Assembly: GCA_964606325.1 (NCBI GenBank)
Contig: CAZSGE010000002.1
Span: 77,921-141,920 of the forward strand
Source of the DNA: Berkiella sp964606325
GTDB taxonomy: Bacteria; Pseudomonadota; Gammaproteobacteria; Berkiellales; Berkiellaceae
DNA: 64,000 nucleotides
Direction: 5' to 3'
Of the stretch, positions 1 through 9,441 are shown in pieces. The notes beneath the pieces are model-generated. The model ran no database searches. It had not been told where the DNA came from and was given only the letters and a program-made list of their open reading frames with translations. How positions within the stretch are numbered: position 1 is the stretch's first letter; each line of letters begins with the position of its first letter. Both the position numbers and the translations under genes were made by a program.

Positions 1-29
1 GGTAATGGTTTTTGACTAAATCCTAACAT
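1..29 (-). CDS. 5' end of a gene leaving the left edge
   Basis: Reading leftwards, an ATG at position 29 opens a frame (MLGFSQKPL) that stays open to the window edge. An AAGGAAG ribosome-binding site lies 4 bases upstream. Only nine codons are visible, so no function can be given. It would be divergent from the protease gene at 268, with 30-267 as the shared upstream region. Support is the good Shine-Dalgarno and the absence of stops, which is weak for so short a stretch. Confidence 0.35.
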
Positions 30-267
30 TATACTTCCTTATTTTGTTTAGCGAACAGCTTAAATCGCCACTATTTTATCATAAGTGGTAAATGTAAAAA
101 ATATATTTTACTCGTTTGTATTTCTTTACACACATCATACATTTACTGTGTTTATTCCAAGAACACACTTTGATTTTATTGACTATGATTAAAATGAGTG
201 AATCGTGATTGGTCAATTTTATTAGGCATTTTTGCACTAATAAAAACCAAGCTTAAGGAGACTCGTT

Positions 268-1779
268 ATGGTCGGTGAAAATTTCGCTGTCAAAATTTAT
301 ACCTCCGCTTTAGAGTATGATTATCAAGCCCCCTGGAAAGCTCCCACTATCTCAAAATGGACCGGATCCGGTTTTGTTATTGATGGTAAAAAAATTATTA
401 GTAATGCGCATGTTGCGGGAGGCTCAATTTTTCTTGAAATTCAATTAGCCAATGACTCAGTAAAATATCATGCCTCCCTAAAAGCGGTAAGTCATGAAAG
501 TGATTTAGCTGTTTTAGAAGTCGATAATGAGGAATTTTGGGCAAAAACCAAAGCATTAAAAATTGGCGACACCCCTGCACGTAAGCAAAAAGTTGAAGTT
601 CATGGCTTTCCCATGGGCGGCGAAGGATATTGTGTTACCGATGGTATTGTTTCTCGACTTGAAAATGATACTTATGTACATGGTGAACAAATATTATTGA
701 GCACGCAAGTGAGCGCTCCTATTAATCCTGGCAACAGTGGAGGACCTGTTCTCACTGATGGTAAAGTTGTCGGTGTTGTGCATCAAAGCATTAGAGGAGG
801 CCAAAGTATTGGTTATATGATCCCTGCTAGTGTGCTCAAACATTTCATTGAACAAGTTCAAACCAATAACATGGGGTTCCCCACTTTAGGGATTTCCACT
901 CAGACGCTGGAGAACCCTTTCTTAAGAGCGCATTACAAAATGACATCACGTCAAACTGGTATTGTTGTGCTAAAAGTCCCTGAACTTTCATGTGTGAAGG
1001 ATAAATTACAACCAAGCGATGTTATACTTAAAATTAACGGCATTCAGCTTTGGAACGATGGCACCGTCCATATTGAGCCGATGAAGCGTATTGATTACAA
1101 ATATCTTATTAATAACAGCAAACTAGGCGATGAGATTGTTTTCGATATTCTCAGAGAAGGCAACCCCCAAACCATCAAAGCAACTTTAACCAATTCTTTG
1201 GGTTCTATGAACATCATTCAGCCTTTAGCTTTTGGCAAACAACCTACATACTATGTTATTGGTGGAGGTATTGTCATCCAACCCGTCTCAAGAAATTTCA
1301 TCAATGATGCTCATACTTCTTTTAGTAATAAACAAAAGGAAAAGCCACAAGAACAATTAGTTGTCATTAACACTATTTTGAAAAGTGAATACACCCAAGG
1401 ATATGATGATTTTAGTGGTGAATTAATAGCCAAAATAAATGATAAGGAAATAAACTGTATTCATGAGGCAATTAAAGCAATCCAAAGTAATCATGAGAAA
1501 ACTCATAAGCTTGAAACGCAATCAGGTAAAATTGTGGTGCTACCTAGATTATCCAATAAAGTGAGAAATGACATCTTACATGCCTATCAGATAAATTTTG
1601 ATAGATCTCCAGACTTGATGAGCCATGCCAAACCTGAGGCTGTGTTACCCACTATTGTGGCTGATAGCAAACCCCTTATCTTTTCTAGTGCACCAAAGTA
1701 TGAAGTGAAGCAAGATTATCATCACAAAGCGCCCGTAGTGACACAACCCGCCGTCATGCGTTTTAGCGCACGTTTGTAG
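268..1779 (+). CDS. Deg/HtrA-type serine protease without signal peptide (Deg9-like)
   Basis: A 503-residue trypsin-like protease. The triad is visible as His48 (SNAHVA), Asp79 (ESDLAV) and Ser157 (GNSGGP). A PDZ-like region follows at about 225-315 and a second degenerate one at about 365-430 (GYDDFSGELIAKINDKEI), which is the layout of plant Deg2/Deg9 proteases rather than periplasmic DegP. The N-terminus (MVGENFAVKIYTS) is not a signal peptide, so the product should be cytosolic or exported by a specialised secretion system. The tail from about 440 is low complexity. AAGGAG lies 8 bases before the ATG. It is followed by a hairpin at 1792-1822. The protease call is secure; substrate and location are unknown. 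Confidence 0.9.
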   Translation: MVGENFAVKIYTSALEYDYQAPWKAPTISKWTGSGFVIDGKKIISNAHVAGGSIFLEIQLANDSVKYHASLKAVSHESDLAVLEVDNEEFWAKTKALKIGDTPARKQKVEVHGFPMGGEGYCVTDGIVSRLENDTYVHGEQILLSTQVSAPINPGNSGGPVLTDGKVVGVVHQSIRGGQSIGYMIPASVLKHFIEQVQTNNMGFPTLGISTQTLENPFLRAHYKMTSRQTGIVVLKVPELSCVKDKLQPSDVILKINGIQLWNDGTVHIEPMKRIDYKYLINNSKLGDEIVFDILREGNPQTIKATLTNSLGSMNIIQPLAFGKQPTYYVIGGGIVIQPVSRNFINDAHTSFSNKQKEKPQEQLVVINTILKSEYTQGYDDFSGELIAKINDKEINCIHEAIKAIQSNHEKTHKLETQSGKIVVLPRLSNKVRNDILHAYQINFDRSPDLMSHAKPEAVLPTIVADSKPLIFSSAPKYEVKQDYHHKAPVVTQPAVMRFSARL

Positions 1780-1791
1780 GGAATATATTGA

Positions 1792-1822
1792 AGGGCATCC
1801 CCTTATCTTTCTTGGATGCCCT
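1792..1822 (+). terminator. hairpin after the protease gene
   Basis: AGGGCATCC (1792-1800) pairs perfectly with GGATGCCCT (1814-1822) around a 13-base loop, just after the stop at 1779. There is no T-run behind it, so it may be a transcript-stabilising hairpin or a weak terminator rather than a classic intrinsic one. Confidence 0.5.
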
Positions 1823-1920
1823 GAAATGAGATCAATTAAACTGTATGGATGTTTAGTAGTTGAAAAGTTTCATTTGTGTATACTTTCGTAGTATTTTTTA
1901 CTACACATTTGGGAACGTTA

Positions 1921-3090
1921 ATGACTGACATTCAAATCGTTATACTTTTTAATGGTACTAGCAATGATGATAAAGATCCGGCTGTTACGAATGTGGTTAA
2001 ACTGCGCGACGGTCTAAAAAAAGATGATACTCAGTTTGTCATCTATCGCGATGGAGTCGGTAATGATCAAGAATGGCATTGGAAAATTGCCCGATATTTT
2101 TCTGAAATAACAGGTTATGGTGGTGGTTGGATCATGCGCAAAGCTTATCAAGAGCTTAAAAGCACCATCAGCAAAGCCATTTCAGATGGAAAAATAAAAT
2201 CTGGGGATAGATTAAATATCTCTGTGGGTGGCTTTAGTCGAGGTGCAGCGATAGCCAGACACTTTGCTATCCATAACATTCAAAATCAACTGGCTAGTGA
2301 AATGCCACAAATGCTAGAAAATATCAGCATTAAACTCGAAAGCGAATACTTATTCGATACCGTAACTTCTTTTGGTATCCCCATAAACATCTGGGCCTTA
2401 ACAAAGCTTGGTATTTACAATCAGCAAATTGATCCAGGCTGGGATTTTGGCATTCCCGAGAACGTCAGAGCTTACCAAACATTGGGTATGGATGAGCACC
2501 GTGACGCTTTTTCTCCTCTTTCTATTAATCAACACAATGAACTCACACAAGAAGTCTGGTTTGAAGGAGATCATTCCAGCGTTGGCGGAGGACATCTGCC
2601 CCCCAAAGAAGGCGCGGTTATGCAAGATGCAAACACTTTACGCTACATGGTTCGTCGCGCCATGGAAAATGGTTTACGCTTTAAACAATCGTTTTTAGAA
2701 GAACATCATATCCATGCTACGCAAGGCAATCCGCTTGGCTTTATAAAAGCGCCGTTATATAAAGAGCTACCGCCTACACAAAGATCTGACCGAAAAATCG
2801 GGGTACTAGAAAACGATATGCCTTCAAACAAACCACCTCTTATTGCACAGAGCGCTATCGAGCGTTTGCATGAGGATTTTGAATATAGACCGGCTAACCT
2901 TAAAGCGTTGAAAGCCTTTGATGTGCTTAGGGAAGATGGTTCAGTTGAATCTTATTCACCCAAAAAAGTGCAAAAACTCTGGACATCATTAGAATCTAAA
3001 GTTTTACGGTTTAGCACAGATAATAGTAAAGAAGAAAAAGTTGCTTCTCATGAAGTAGAACTTCGACGAAAGCGTATGGCGAAATCCTAA
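1921..3090 (+). CDS. DUF2235 alpha/beta-hydrolase (T6SS Tle-like phospholipase domain)
   Basis: From the ATG at 1921 the product is 389 aa and opens with IVILFNGTSND, the typical DUF2235 start. The nucleophile elbow GGFSRGAA places Ser at about residue 106. The candidate acid is Asp146 (YLFDTV) and the candidate base is the His of EGDHSSVGGGH, near 218-225. The family includes Tle1-like phospholipase effectors of type VI secretion and uncharacterised hydrolases. A GTG at 1876 would add 15 residues, but the domain begins right after the ATG and the added stretch is hydrophobic junk-like. It is monocistronic, followed by two repeat copies at 3099-3177. No signal peptide or VgrG/immunity neighbour is seen, so an effector role is only a possibility. 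Confidence 0.8.
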   Translation: MTDIQIVILFNGTSNDDKDPAVTNVVKLRDGLKKDDTQFVIYRDGVGNDQEWHWKIARYFSEITGYGGGWIMRKAYQELKSTISKAISDGKIKSGDRLNISVGGFSRGAAIARHFAIHNIQNQLASEMPQMLENISIKLESEYLFDTVTSFGIPINIWALTKLGIYNQQIDPGWDFGIPENVRAYQTLGMDEHRDAFSPLSINQHNELTQEVWFEGDHSSVGGGHLPPKEGAVMQDANTLRYMVRRAMENGLRFKQSFLEEHHIHATQGNPLGFIKAPLYKELPPTQRSDRKIGVLENDMPSNKPPLIAQSAIERLHEDFEYRPANLKALKAFDVLREDGSVESYSPKKVQKLWTSLESKVLRFSTDNSKEEKVASHEVELRRKRMAKS

Positions 3091-3098
3091 AACGCACA

Positions 3099-3130
3099 AA
3101 AAGGACAGGCATTAGATTGTCGGTCCTTTT
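3099..3130 (+). terminator. hairpin terminator carrying a GGACAGGCAT repeat
   Basis: AAAAGGAC (3099-3106) pairs with GTCCTTTT (3123-3130) just downstream of the DUF2235 stop. The 5' arm and loop contain the dispersed repeat GGACAGGCAT (3103-3112). The 3' arm ends in TTTT, so it could act as an intrinsic terminator. Confidence 0.5.
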
Positions 3131-3150
3131 ACCTTGCATAACCTGCTTTT

Positions 3151-3177
3151 GATGCCCCCAAAAGGACAGGCATCTTC
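3151..3177 (+). repeat. dispersed REP-like repeat, GGACAGGCATCTTC copy
   Basis: GGACAGGCATCTTC at 3164-3177 is the second copy in this gap. GATGCC (3151-3156) can pair with GGCATC (3169-3174). The same core recurs at 40797-40885, 55454, 55999 and, inverted, at 57323. Confidence 0.7.
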
Positions 3178-3259
3178 ACTAACGGTCTTATTAACTCTAT
3201 ATTGATACTATTCAAACAATCCATAAAAGAAAGCTAACTGCTTTAACATTAAGACCATC

Positions 3260-4534
3260 ATGAATATTGAATTTTCCAAACGCTCATTTGTCGGCGCGGC
3301 CCTAGGCACAATGATTGAGTATTATGATTATTCCATTTTAGGAATTTTCTTACCGTTGATTTCGCCACTTTTTTTCCCTGGCGACTCGGTCTACGATTCT
3401 TTAGTGAAAGGCTTTTATGCCATGTTGGTGGCCATGCTCGCGCGTCCTCTGGGCGGCATTTTTTTTGGTTACCTTGGCGATAAATATGGACGTAGAAAAG
3501 CGCTGCTTTGCTCGATGTATGGCATTGCTATCGCCACTATTATAATGGGTTTCACGCCCACATTTTACACTATCGGCATTTGGGCTAGTGTTTTAATGGT
3601 CGCTACTAAATCTGTTCAAGTTTTTTGTTTTGGCGGTGAGTATAATGGTGCCGGCATTTATGTTGTTGAACATGCACAAAATAAAAATGAAGCTTTTATG
3701 GGTAGCCTATTAACCGCCATGATGCTGGTAGGAAGTTTATTTGCTTCTGTTATTGCATATGTAACAACATTAGAAGGCATGCCAGAACACAGTTGGCGGT
3801 TTGCATTTGTATTTGGTGGCATCATTGGTATTTTGGGGATCATTTATAGAAAAAACTTAGATGAATCTCCCTCATTTAAACCAGCCAAAGACCATGATCT
3901 TCGCTTTAGCACTTTGCTCAAAAATTACCCTTATCAATTAATGGCAGGCGTATTTATGGGTGGCTTTGCAACTTTATTGTTTACGACCATCTTATACTTT
4001 ATTAACCCCATTTTAATGACGAAAGGAATTATTACAAAGCAAGAATTAATGCTTCAACAGTCTGCAATCATCTTGATCGGGATTTTTGCTTTACTAACGG
4101 CAGGCAAAATAGCTGATAAGAAATCCCCCATAAAGGTGATGCGCTTTGGTGCTTTTATGCTGATTGTCCTTAGTTGGCCATTATTGTGGATCATCGACCA
4201 AGGTTATTTTAATTTAATGTTTCTTGCCCAAACGATATTCATTATCATCAATGAATGTGTACTTGGTCCAAGTAATGCATTGCTAAAAAATATGTTTCCA
4301 ATGCAATTTCGCTATCGCGGTGCCTCTCTTAGCTTTACCTTGGGTTTGTCTTTAATTGGAGGCTTGACACCCATTGTTGAAAACTATTTATACAAAACAA
4401 CCGGTTCGTTTAGCAGCATTAGCCTTTGGCTAATCGCTATTGCGCTGGGCACATACTTTTCAATCAAAATTGCTGTTGTTAAATCGCAACACTCTTTAAA
4501 TAATGCACTAGCATTTGGAGAAGCCCGTGGGTGA
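3260..4534 (+). CDS. MFS transporter, metabolite:H+ symporter (MHS/ProP-like)
   Basis: A 424-residue, 12-helix major facilitator protein. MHS-family hallmarks are GTMIEYYDY at the first helix, the loop 2-3 motif GDKYGRRKAL (about 75-84) and GGEYNGAGIYVVEH in helix 5. Relatives move organic acids, betaine or proline with protons across the inner membrane, but the substrate cannot be read from sequence. The 3' end overlaps the start of the Kef-like antiporter, whose GGAG ribosome-binding site lies inside this gene. The two are therefore probably cotranscribed and translationally coupled. Confidence 0.85.
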   Translation: MNIEFSKRSFVGAALGTMIEYYDYSILGIFLPLISPLFFPGDSVYDSLVKGFYAMLVAMLARPLGGIFFGYLGDKYGRRKALLCSMYGIAIATIIMGFTPTFYTIGIWASVLMVATKSVQVFCFGGEYNGAGIYVVEHAQNKNEAFMGSLLTAMMLVGSLFASVIAYVTTLEGMPEHSWRFAFVFGGIIGILGIIYRKNLDESPSFKPAKDHDLRFSTLLKNYPYQLMAGVFMGGFATLLFTTILYFINPILMTKGIITKQELMLQQSAIILIGIFALLTAGKIADKKSPIKVMRFGAFMLIVLSWPLLWIIDQGYFNLMFLAQTIFIIINECVLGPSNALLKNMFPMQFRYRGASLSFTLGLSLIGGLTPIVENYLYKTTGSFSSISLWLIAIALGTYFSIKIAVVKSQHSLNNALAFGEARG

Positions 4535-6347
4535 AAGTAGCCTATTATTTAAAACATTTGTTTTTCTTTCAGCAGCCTGTTTAGTTGTTCCTTTAGCCAG
4601 CCGTTTTCGCTTGGGATCTGTGCTGGGTTATTTGCTGGCAGGGATCTTAATAGGCCCATTTGGCTTTAAGCTCATTACCAACAGTAATGAAATCATGCAT
4701 TTTGCAGAATTCGGTGTGGTAATGATGCTATTTGTCATCGGTCTTGAGCTCGAGCCTTCTCGTTTGTGGAAAATGCGCAAATCTATCGTTGGACTGGGTG
4801 GTTTACAGGTTATCATTACCACGGGAGTGTTAACTGCAGTTGGCATCGCGTTAGGTTATAACTGGCAAGCAAGTCTTGCCTGCGCCATGGCGTTGAGTTT
4901 ATCGTCTACTGCGCTGGCATTGCAGATGCTGCAAGAAAAAGGATTACTTCAAACCGAGGGTGGTGAATCCTCATTTGCGGTTTTACTTTTCCAAGATATC
5001 GCCGTTATTCCTATCCTAATTATTATGCCCTTATTGGCAAGCAATATCAGTGCTCCGCCTAATGCTCATGAGCAAATCGATTGGATAGCATCTTTAAGTG
5101 GTTGGCAGCATGCCCTTTTAATCCTATGTGTAATTAGTGCCGTCATCATTACTGGTCAGTTCCTTTCTCGATTCTTTTTTCGTTATATTGCCAAAACCAA
5201 TTTACGCGAAGTGTTTACCGCCACCTCGCTTGCATTGATAGTTGGCATTACTTTATTGATGGAAATCGTTGGTGTCTCACCCGCTTTAGGTGCCTTTATT
5301 GCAGGCTTGGTATTGGCCAACTCTGAATATAAACATACGCTAGAAGCAGATATTTCGCCCTTTAAGGGATTGCTCCTAGGGCTCTTCTTTATTTCTGTAG
5401 GCATGGGAATGAATTTTGATTTATTGAGCGAATATACCACTTATGTGTTGAGTGCGGTTATTGCGCTTATTGCTATCAAACTTGTCATTTTGTTAATACT
5501 GGGTCGATTCTTTGGATTAAGTTTTGCTCAAAATGCATTGTTTGCCGCAGCCATCGCTCAAGGCGGTGAATTTGCTTTTGTATTGTTTCAATATGCCGGT
5601 AGCTTAGAAGTTATTGAGCAGGGAAATGCTGCATTTCTTACACTGACGGTGGCTTTGTCGATGGCGACAACGCCCTTTTTAATGATATTAAATGAAAGGT
5701 ATATCTTATCCCGCTTTGTTTCTATTTTGCCTGAATATGACGCTATCCAAAATACTGACAACCCCGTCATCATTGCGGGCTACGGTAGATTTGGGCAAAT
5801 TATCGGCCGTTTTATGGGTGCTCAGGGTATTAAAATAACGATTTTGGAAAATGATCCGGATCAAATTGAGCAGATCCGCCGCTTTGGGAATAAAGCCTAT
5901 TTCGGGGATGCTTCTAATATGGAATTACTACACAGTGCAGGCATAGAAAAGGCTCGTTTGCTCGTCATCGCAATTGATGATGCCGATAAAGCACTTGAAA
6001 TGGTTTATTCGGTAAAACAACACTTCCCGAACGTCAAAATCTATGCCCGAGCCCGAAACCGACGCCATGCCTATAATTTACATAAGGCGGGAGTTGATTA
6101 TTTTCGTCGCGAAACATTTGATTCAGCCCTAAAGATGGCCATAGATGCGATGAAATTAATGGGCAAAAGTGCCGATGAAATGAGACGCAAAGCAAAGCAA
6201 TTTAGACGTCATGATGAAAAAACGTTGAGATCCTCTTTTGATTTTTTCGAAAAAGAACCTGAGCTTATCAGCTTCGCAAAACAAGCTAGCAGTGAGTTAG
6301 AGCGGATCTTGCAAAACGATATCACGGATGAAGATAAGCATCATTAA
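4527..6347 (+). CDS. Kef-type monovalent cation:proton antiporter (CPA2) with TrkA-N domain
   Basis: A 606-residue inner-membrane antiporter. The N-terminal Na/H-exchanger domain (about 1-385) has roughly 12 hydrophobic segments, including FGVVMMLFVIGLELEPSRLW, and a conserved ALGAFIAGLVLANSEY block. A cytosolic Rossmann TrkA-N domain follows, with GYGRFG at about 418-423. This is the KefB/KefC layout (glutathione-gated K+ efflux in Escherichia coli). The GTG at 4527 is preferred because GGAG lies six bases upstream; a TTG at 4515 would add four residues but has no ribosome site. It forms an operon with the MHS transporter. The C-terminal tail after 570 is charged and lacks further domains. 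Confidence 0.9.
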   Translation: MGESSLLFKTFVFLSAACLVVPLASRFRLGSVLGYLLAGILIGPFGFKLITNSNEIMHFAEFGVVMMLFVIGLELEPSRLWKMRKSIVGLGGLQVIITTGVLTAVGIALGYNWQASLACAMALSLSSTALALQMLQEKGLLQTEGGESSFAVLLFQDIAVIPILIIMPLLASNISAPPNAHEQIDWIASLSGWQHALLILCVISAVIITGQFLSRFFFRYIAKTNLREVFTATSLALIVGITLLMEIVGVSPALGAFIAGLVLANSEYKHTLEADISPFKGLLLGLFFISVGMGMNFDLLSEYTTYVLSAVIALIAIKLVILLILGRFFGLSFAQNALFAAAIAQGGEFAFVLFQYAGSLEVIEQGNAAFLTLTVALSMATTPFLMILNERYILSRFVSILPEYDAIQNTDNPVIIAGYGRFGQIIGRFMGAQGIKITILENDPDQIEQIRRFGNKAYFGDASNMELLHSAGIEKARLLVIAIDDADKALEMVYSVKQHFPNVKIYARARNRRHAYNLHKAGVDYFRRETFDSALKMAIDAMKLMGKSADEMRRKAKQFRRHDEKTLRSSFDFFEKEPELISFAKQASSELERILQNDITDEDKHH

Positions 6348-6370
6348 CTCACTACCTAAGGAGTGAGTTA
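6345..6370 (+). terminator. hairpin between convergent genes
   Basis: TAACTCACT (6345-6353) pairs perfectly with AGTGAGTTA (6362-6370) around an 8-base loop. It sits at the stop of the antiporter and just beyond the end of the converging gene at 6375. It could serve both directions, although the following T-richness is modest. Confidence 0.5.
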
Positions 6371-6374
6371 ATTA

Positions 6375-7451
6375 CTACTTACGGCACGTGCGCTTTGGAT
6401 TTTTTCTATTCACTTTGTCGGATACTGCTGGCTTCTTACCTGAATCATTTGCAGCCAAAGACGCAACTTCGCTCGACTGAGGTTTATTCGCTTGCGTTAA
6501 CGCTGGTTCTTTATGTAAGTGCAAAATGACTCGATTTCTTTTTAATACAGCCTGTAAACATTTCTCTCTTTTATCTTCTACGGTCATTATTTTAGGCTTT
6601 GGAGTATCGACTTGACGTAAACCTACCATAAAGAAAAAGGGATGCTTCAAATATTTAAAGATGTGATAAAAAGGCTTTGATTTCCCAGCCATAAAAGCCT
6701 CGTGTTGCGGCGTGTTCACTATGCTATCAAGGTTTTCCTTTTTCTCATAAAATTCACTCTGTTTATTCAACATATTTAAAACTGCCTTGGTTGCAACTGC
6801 AACACAAATGAAGACAAATGCCAGCGCAATCAAAAGACTAGAGGGTATAAAGCTTGAAAAAAGATAAAGCATAGCACCGAGTCCAGCTAAAAAGTTAAAA
6901 ATACTCATATCTTTGTTGCGCTTTACTTTATCTCTCTCTCTCAAGGTATCAAGTGAATACAGTGACACATTTAGTTTCGCATGCTGCTCTTTACTCATTG
7001 CCGAATGCTTTTGGGGAACATTGTGTACCAATTGTGGATTCGCAATCATAATGTCAACAATGCCATCTAGCACAAAATCAGGCAGAGTCTGAACAAAATC
7101 ATTGCGAATAAAACCTATTTCAAATCTCAAATTTGGAGATTTGCAAAGCGCTTGAACCGTTTTATCTCGTTTAAATAGAGCAAATTCCTTCTTAAAAGCA
7201 TCAACAAAAGAATGTTTGTCTTTAAAATGTAACACTTTTTCCATTTGCATCATTGGCAAAGGTACGGAGGGATCTCTAAAAAGTCCGCCAATATTATGGT
7301 TAATTTCAAATCGAATGTTATCCCTTCTGTCCACCCTACCAATGTCCTTGGCTTTACTCCCTGTAGGATCAGCCATAGGATGAATAGATGGTTTGCCAGG
7401 GGAACCATTAAGATAAAATGTATGAAGGTGAATTTTTACTGAAAAAGCCAT
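6375..7451 (-). CDS. orphan membrane protein with a two-helix hairpin
   Basis: No family is recognised. The 358-residue product (ATG at 7451; a TTG nine codons earlier is possible) has a soluble N-terminal half. Then comes a pair of hydrophobic segments at about 185-230 (LAGLGAMLYLFSSFIPSS, LLIALAFVFICVAVA), and a basic, low-complexity tail ending NRKNPKRTCRK. There is no signal peptide. A cytosolic head, a TM hairpin and a basic C-terminus is common among secreted membrane-inserted proteins of intracellular bacteria, but that is only a resemblance. It is a single gene convergent with the Kef antiporter. Confidence 0.6.
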   Translation of the reverse strand: MAFSVKIHLHTFYLNGSPGKPSIHPMADPTGSKAKDIGRVDRRDNIRFEINHNIGGLFRDPSVPLPMMQMEKVLHFKDKHSFVDAFKKEFALFKRDKTVQALCKSPNLRFEIGFIRNDFVQTLPDFVLDGIVDIMIANPQLVHNVPQKHSAMSKEQHAKLNVSLYSLDTLRERDKVKRNKDMSIFNFLAGLGAMLYLFSSFIPSSLLIALAFVFICVAVATKAVLNMLNKQSEFYEKKENLDSIVNTPQHEAFMAGKSKPFYHIFKYLKHPFFFMVGLRQVDTPKPKIMTVEDKREKCLQAVLKRNRVILHLHKEPALTQANKPQSSEVASLAANDSGKKPAVSDKVNRKNPKRTCRK

Positions 7452-7671
7452 GATATTTTCCAATTTCTTTCGAGCCAAGCAAGCAGTTTACCATACCTTT
7501 CTAACTAACATAAGATATTTAGTTGACAATTTTGAGTTGAACAACTGAGTCATTACCTTGTTTGTAGAGAATATTTAGTAAATGGAACCACAAGGTCTAG
7601 TCAATATTATTGAATATTTATCCAACAAAAGTTAGAATATTGAATACATTCAAGAAACTTAACTAAGTTAA

Positions 7672-9441
7672 ATGCTGTACTTATTTATTAGTTTTAGTAG
7701 GCGTTCTTTGGATGCTTATGAAACCTACATACTCGCAAGAGAAGCCTACTGTGCCCTTGGCAGTGTCAAGGAGCTGTGGAGTAAGGAATTTAAAGAAGCC
7801 TATTCGCTCAAATTAAGAATGGCGATTTTAATTTTTTACGTCTTGCACATTTCGCTTTTAGTAATGGCGAACGCTCTGATCGTTTATTTTTTTGGTGAAT
7901 TTCTTTTAAGCGCTTCCATAGCCTCCCTTCTTGTTAATTTTACGACGATTGCGAATAGCATGGTTGAACACATCCATCAATTTTACCAAAACTATATACG
8001 TAAAAAAGAACGAGAAAAACTTAAATCAGAGCTTGGTATTTTGGATATTAATTTTGAACAAAACGCTATTTTTTTGAAGGATTTTACTGAGCAGAAATCA
8101 GAAATAGATGCTTTAAATGAACAACAAACTGAATTAGTGCTTCTACTTAGCGAGTTAGAATCTCAGAGTACTGAAGATACCAAACATTACTTTAGACAAT
8201 TAGAAAATATTGCCGCTATTATTAGAGCGAAATGTGATGCTATCTCAAATGAGCAAATGGTAATTGATGCTTATTATCAAAAGCATGGTTTTGATATTGA
8301 TGAACAAAAAATAATTTGCGAGACAAATATAGAAATAAAATTAATTCAAGAGCGCAAAAAGGAAATACGCTTAGCAATTTCAGATCTTAGATCTCAACGT
8401 AAATATGACGGTAACCCGGATGTTATTCTTTATAAAAATCATCTTAAATCTCTGGACACCAGGATTCAGGAATGCGCTATCATCAATCAGCACTTTTACA
8501 AACTCTATAAATCAAAAAATGTTTTGGAAGAAGTTGAAAAACAAATAGCAAGTTTGGATCAAAAATATTTAGCTGCACCATATATTCATTACCATAGCGT
8601 AGAAAGAAACCAAAGAAAAAAGATTGAATTAGATTATTTAAATGAAAGAAGAACAGCCTTAACTAACTTTATTCGCCAACCAGTGCAACCCAAATCCACA
8701 ACCCGAAATCAGGCTAAGTTCGACATCAGATATAATGCAATTGAAGGCTTAAGGAGCTTAGAGGAAAGACAAAGCCAAGCAACGTTAAAAAATATTTTAA
8801 CTTCACAAATTGCGACGCTTGAAAATCTTTTAGGTGAAGCGAATAAGGAATTGGATAGAAAAAAAGTTTTTCTTCAAGCGATCACCACTGATCCAAAAAG
8901 TGACATTAAACATGATTTCAATAAAATTGCCATTATTTTAAATAAAATAAATAAAATAGATGGGGAAATAAAATTATCTAATGAGCAAGAAAAACATAAA
9001 CTATGGTCTACCTACATCAGTATGGTAGCGGCCAGTGTGGCAATTTTAACTAGCTACTTTTCCTATCATATCAACTCTGATCTTGCTGATGGCATCAGTA
9101 AAATCTTCACCATTATTGGTGAAGGTTCAGCATTACATGCAAGGAAAGAAATTAAAAAAGCTAAAGAAAACCAAAAACGTGAAGAGCAAGAGGAAGCATC
9201 GATAATTAAGATAAATTTACATGCAAGAGCTGAAAATCTATTTGACCTAGAGCTACGGGAATCATGTATACGACGTATAAATGAGGTTTCACAGGAATTA
9301 GAAAGAGATTACCCCGTTGGTGAACAAGCATTAAGCAGATCACGCTCTTATCTTCCCAGAGTATCAAAAATCACATCTCCCAGAAGTAACGTTGCGTCAA
9401 AAAATAAAAGCAGTTCAACTAAATCCCGTTTGGCCATCTAG
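7672..9441 (+). CDS. long coiled-coil membrane protein, unknown
   Basis: A 589-residue protein without a recognisable family. Two hydrophobic segments lie near the N-terminus (about 48-100: AILIFYVLHISLLVMANALI and SASIASLLVNFTTIANSM). A highly charged, Lys/Glu/Gln-rich region of about 340 residues follows that reads as coiled coil, then a third hydrophobic stretch near 443-460 (MVAASVAILTSYFSYHI) and a basic Ser-rich tail. The ribosome site before the ATG is poor, so the start is uncertain. The last four bases overlap the converging gene at 9438. Length, AT content and architecture suggest an accessory, possibly host-directed, protein. Confidence 0.55.
   Translation: MLYLFISFSRRSLDAYETYILAREAYCALGSVKELWSKEFKEAYSLKLRMAILIFYVLHISLLVMANALIVYFFGEFLLSASIASLLVNFTTIANSMVEHIHQFYQNYIRKKEREKLKSELGILDINFEQNAIFLKDFTEQKSEIDALNEQQTELVLLLSELESQSTEDTKHYFRQLENIAAIIRAKCDAISNEQMVIDAYYQKHGFDIDEQKIICETNIEIKLIQERKKEIRLAISDLRSQRKYDGNPDVILYKNHLKSLDTRIQECAIINQHFYKLYKSKNVLEEVEKQIASLDQKYLAAPYIHYHSVERNQRKKIELDYLNERRTALTNFIRQPVQPKSTTRNQAKFDIRYNAIEGLRSLEERQSQATLKNILTSQIATLENLLGEANKELDRKKVFLQAITTDPKSDIKHDFNKIAIILNKINKIDGEIKLSNEQEKHKLWSTYISMVAASVAILTSYFSYHINSDLADGISKIFTIIGEGSALHARKEIKKAKENQKREEQEEASIIKINLHARAENLFDLELRESCIRRINEVSQELERDYPVGEQALSRSRSYLPRVSKITSPRSNVASKNKSSSTKSRLAI

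Noticed and set aside
2408..2698. 96-aa forward ORF inside the DUF2235 gene
   Set aside because: It lies wholly within the hydrolase domain in another frame and has no recognisable features.
7600..7650. ATTGAATA direct repeats before the coiled-coil gene as an operator
   Set aside because: Short and AT-rich; expected often in this composition.
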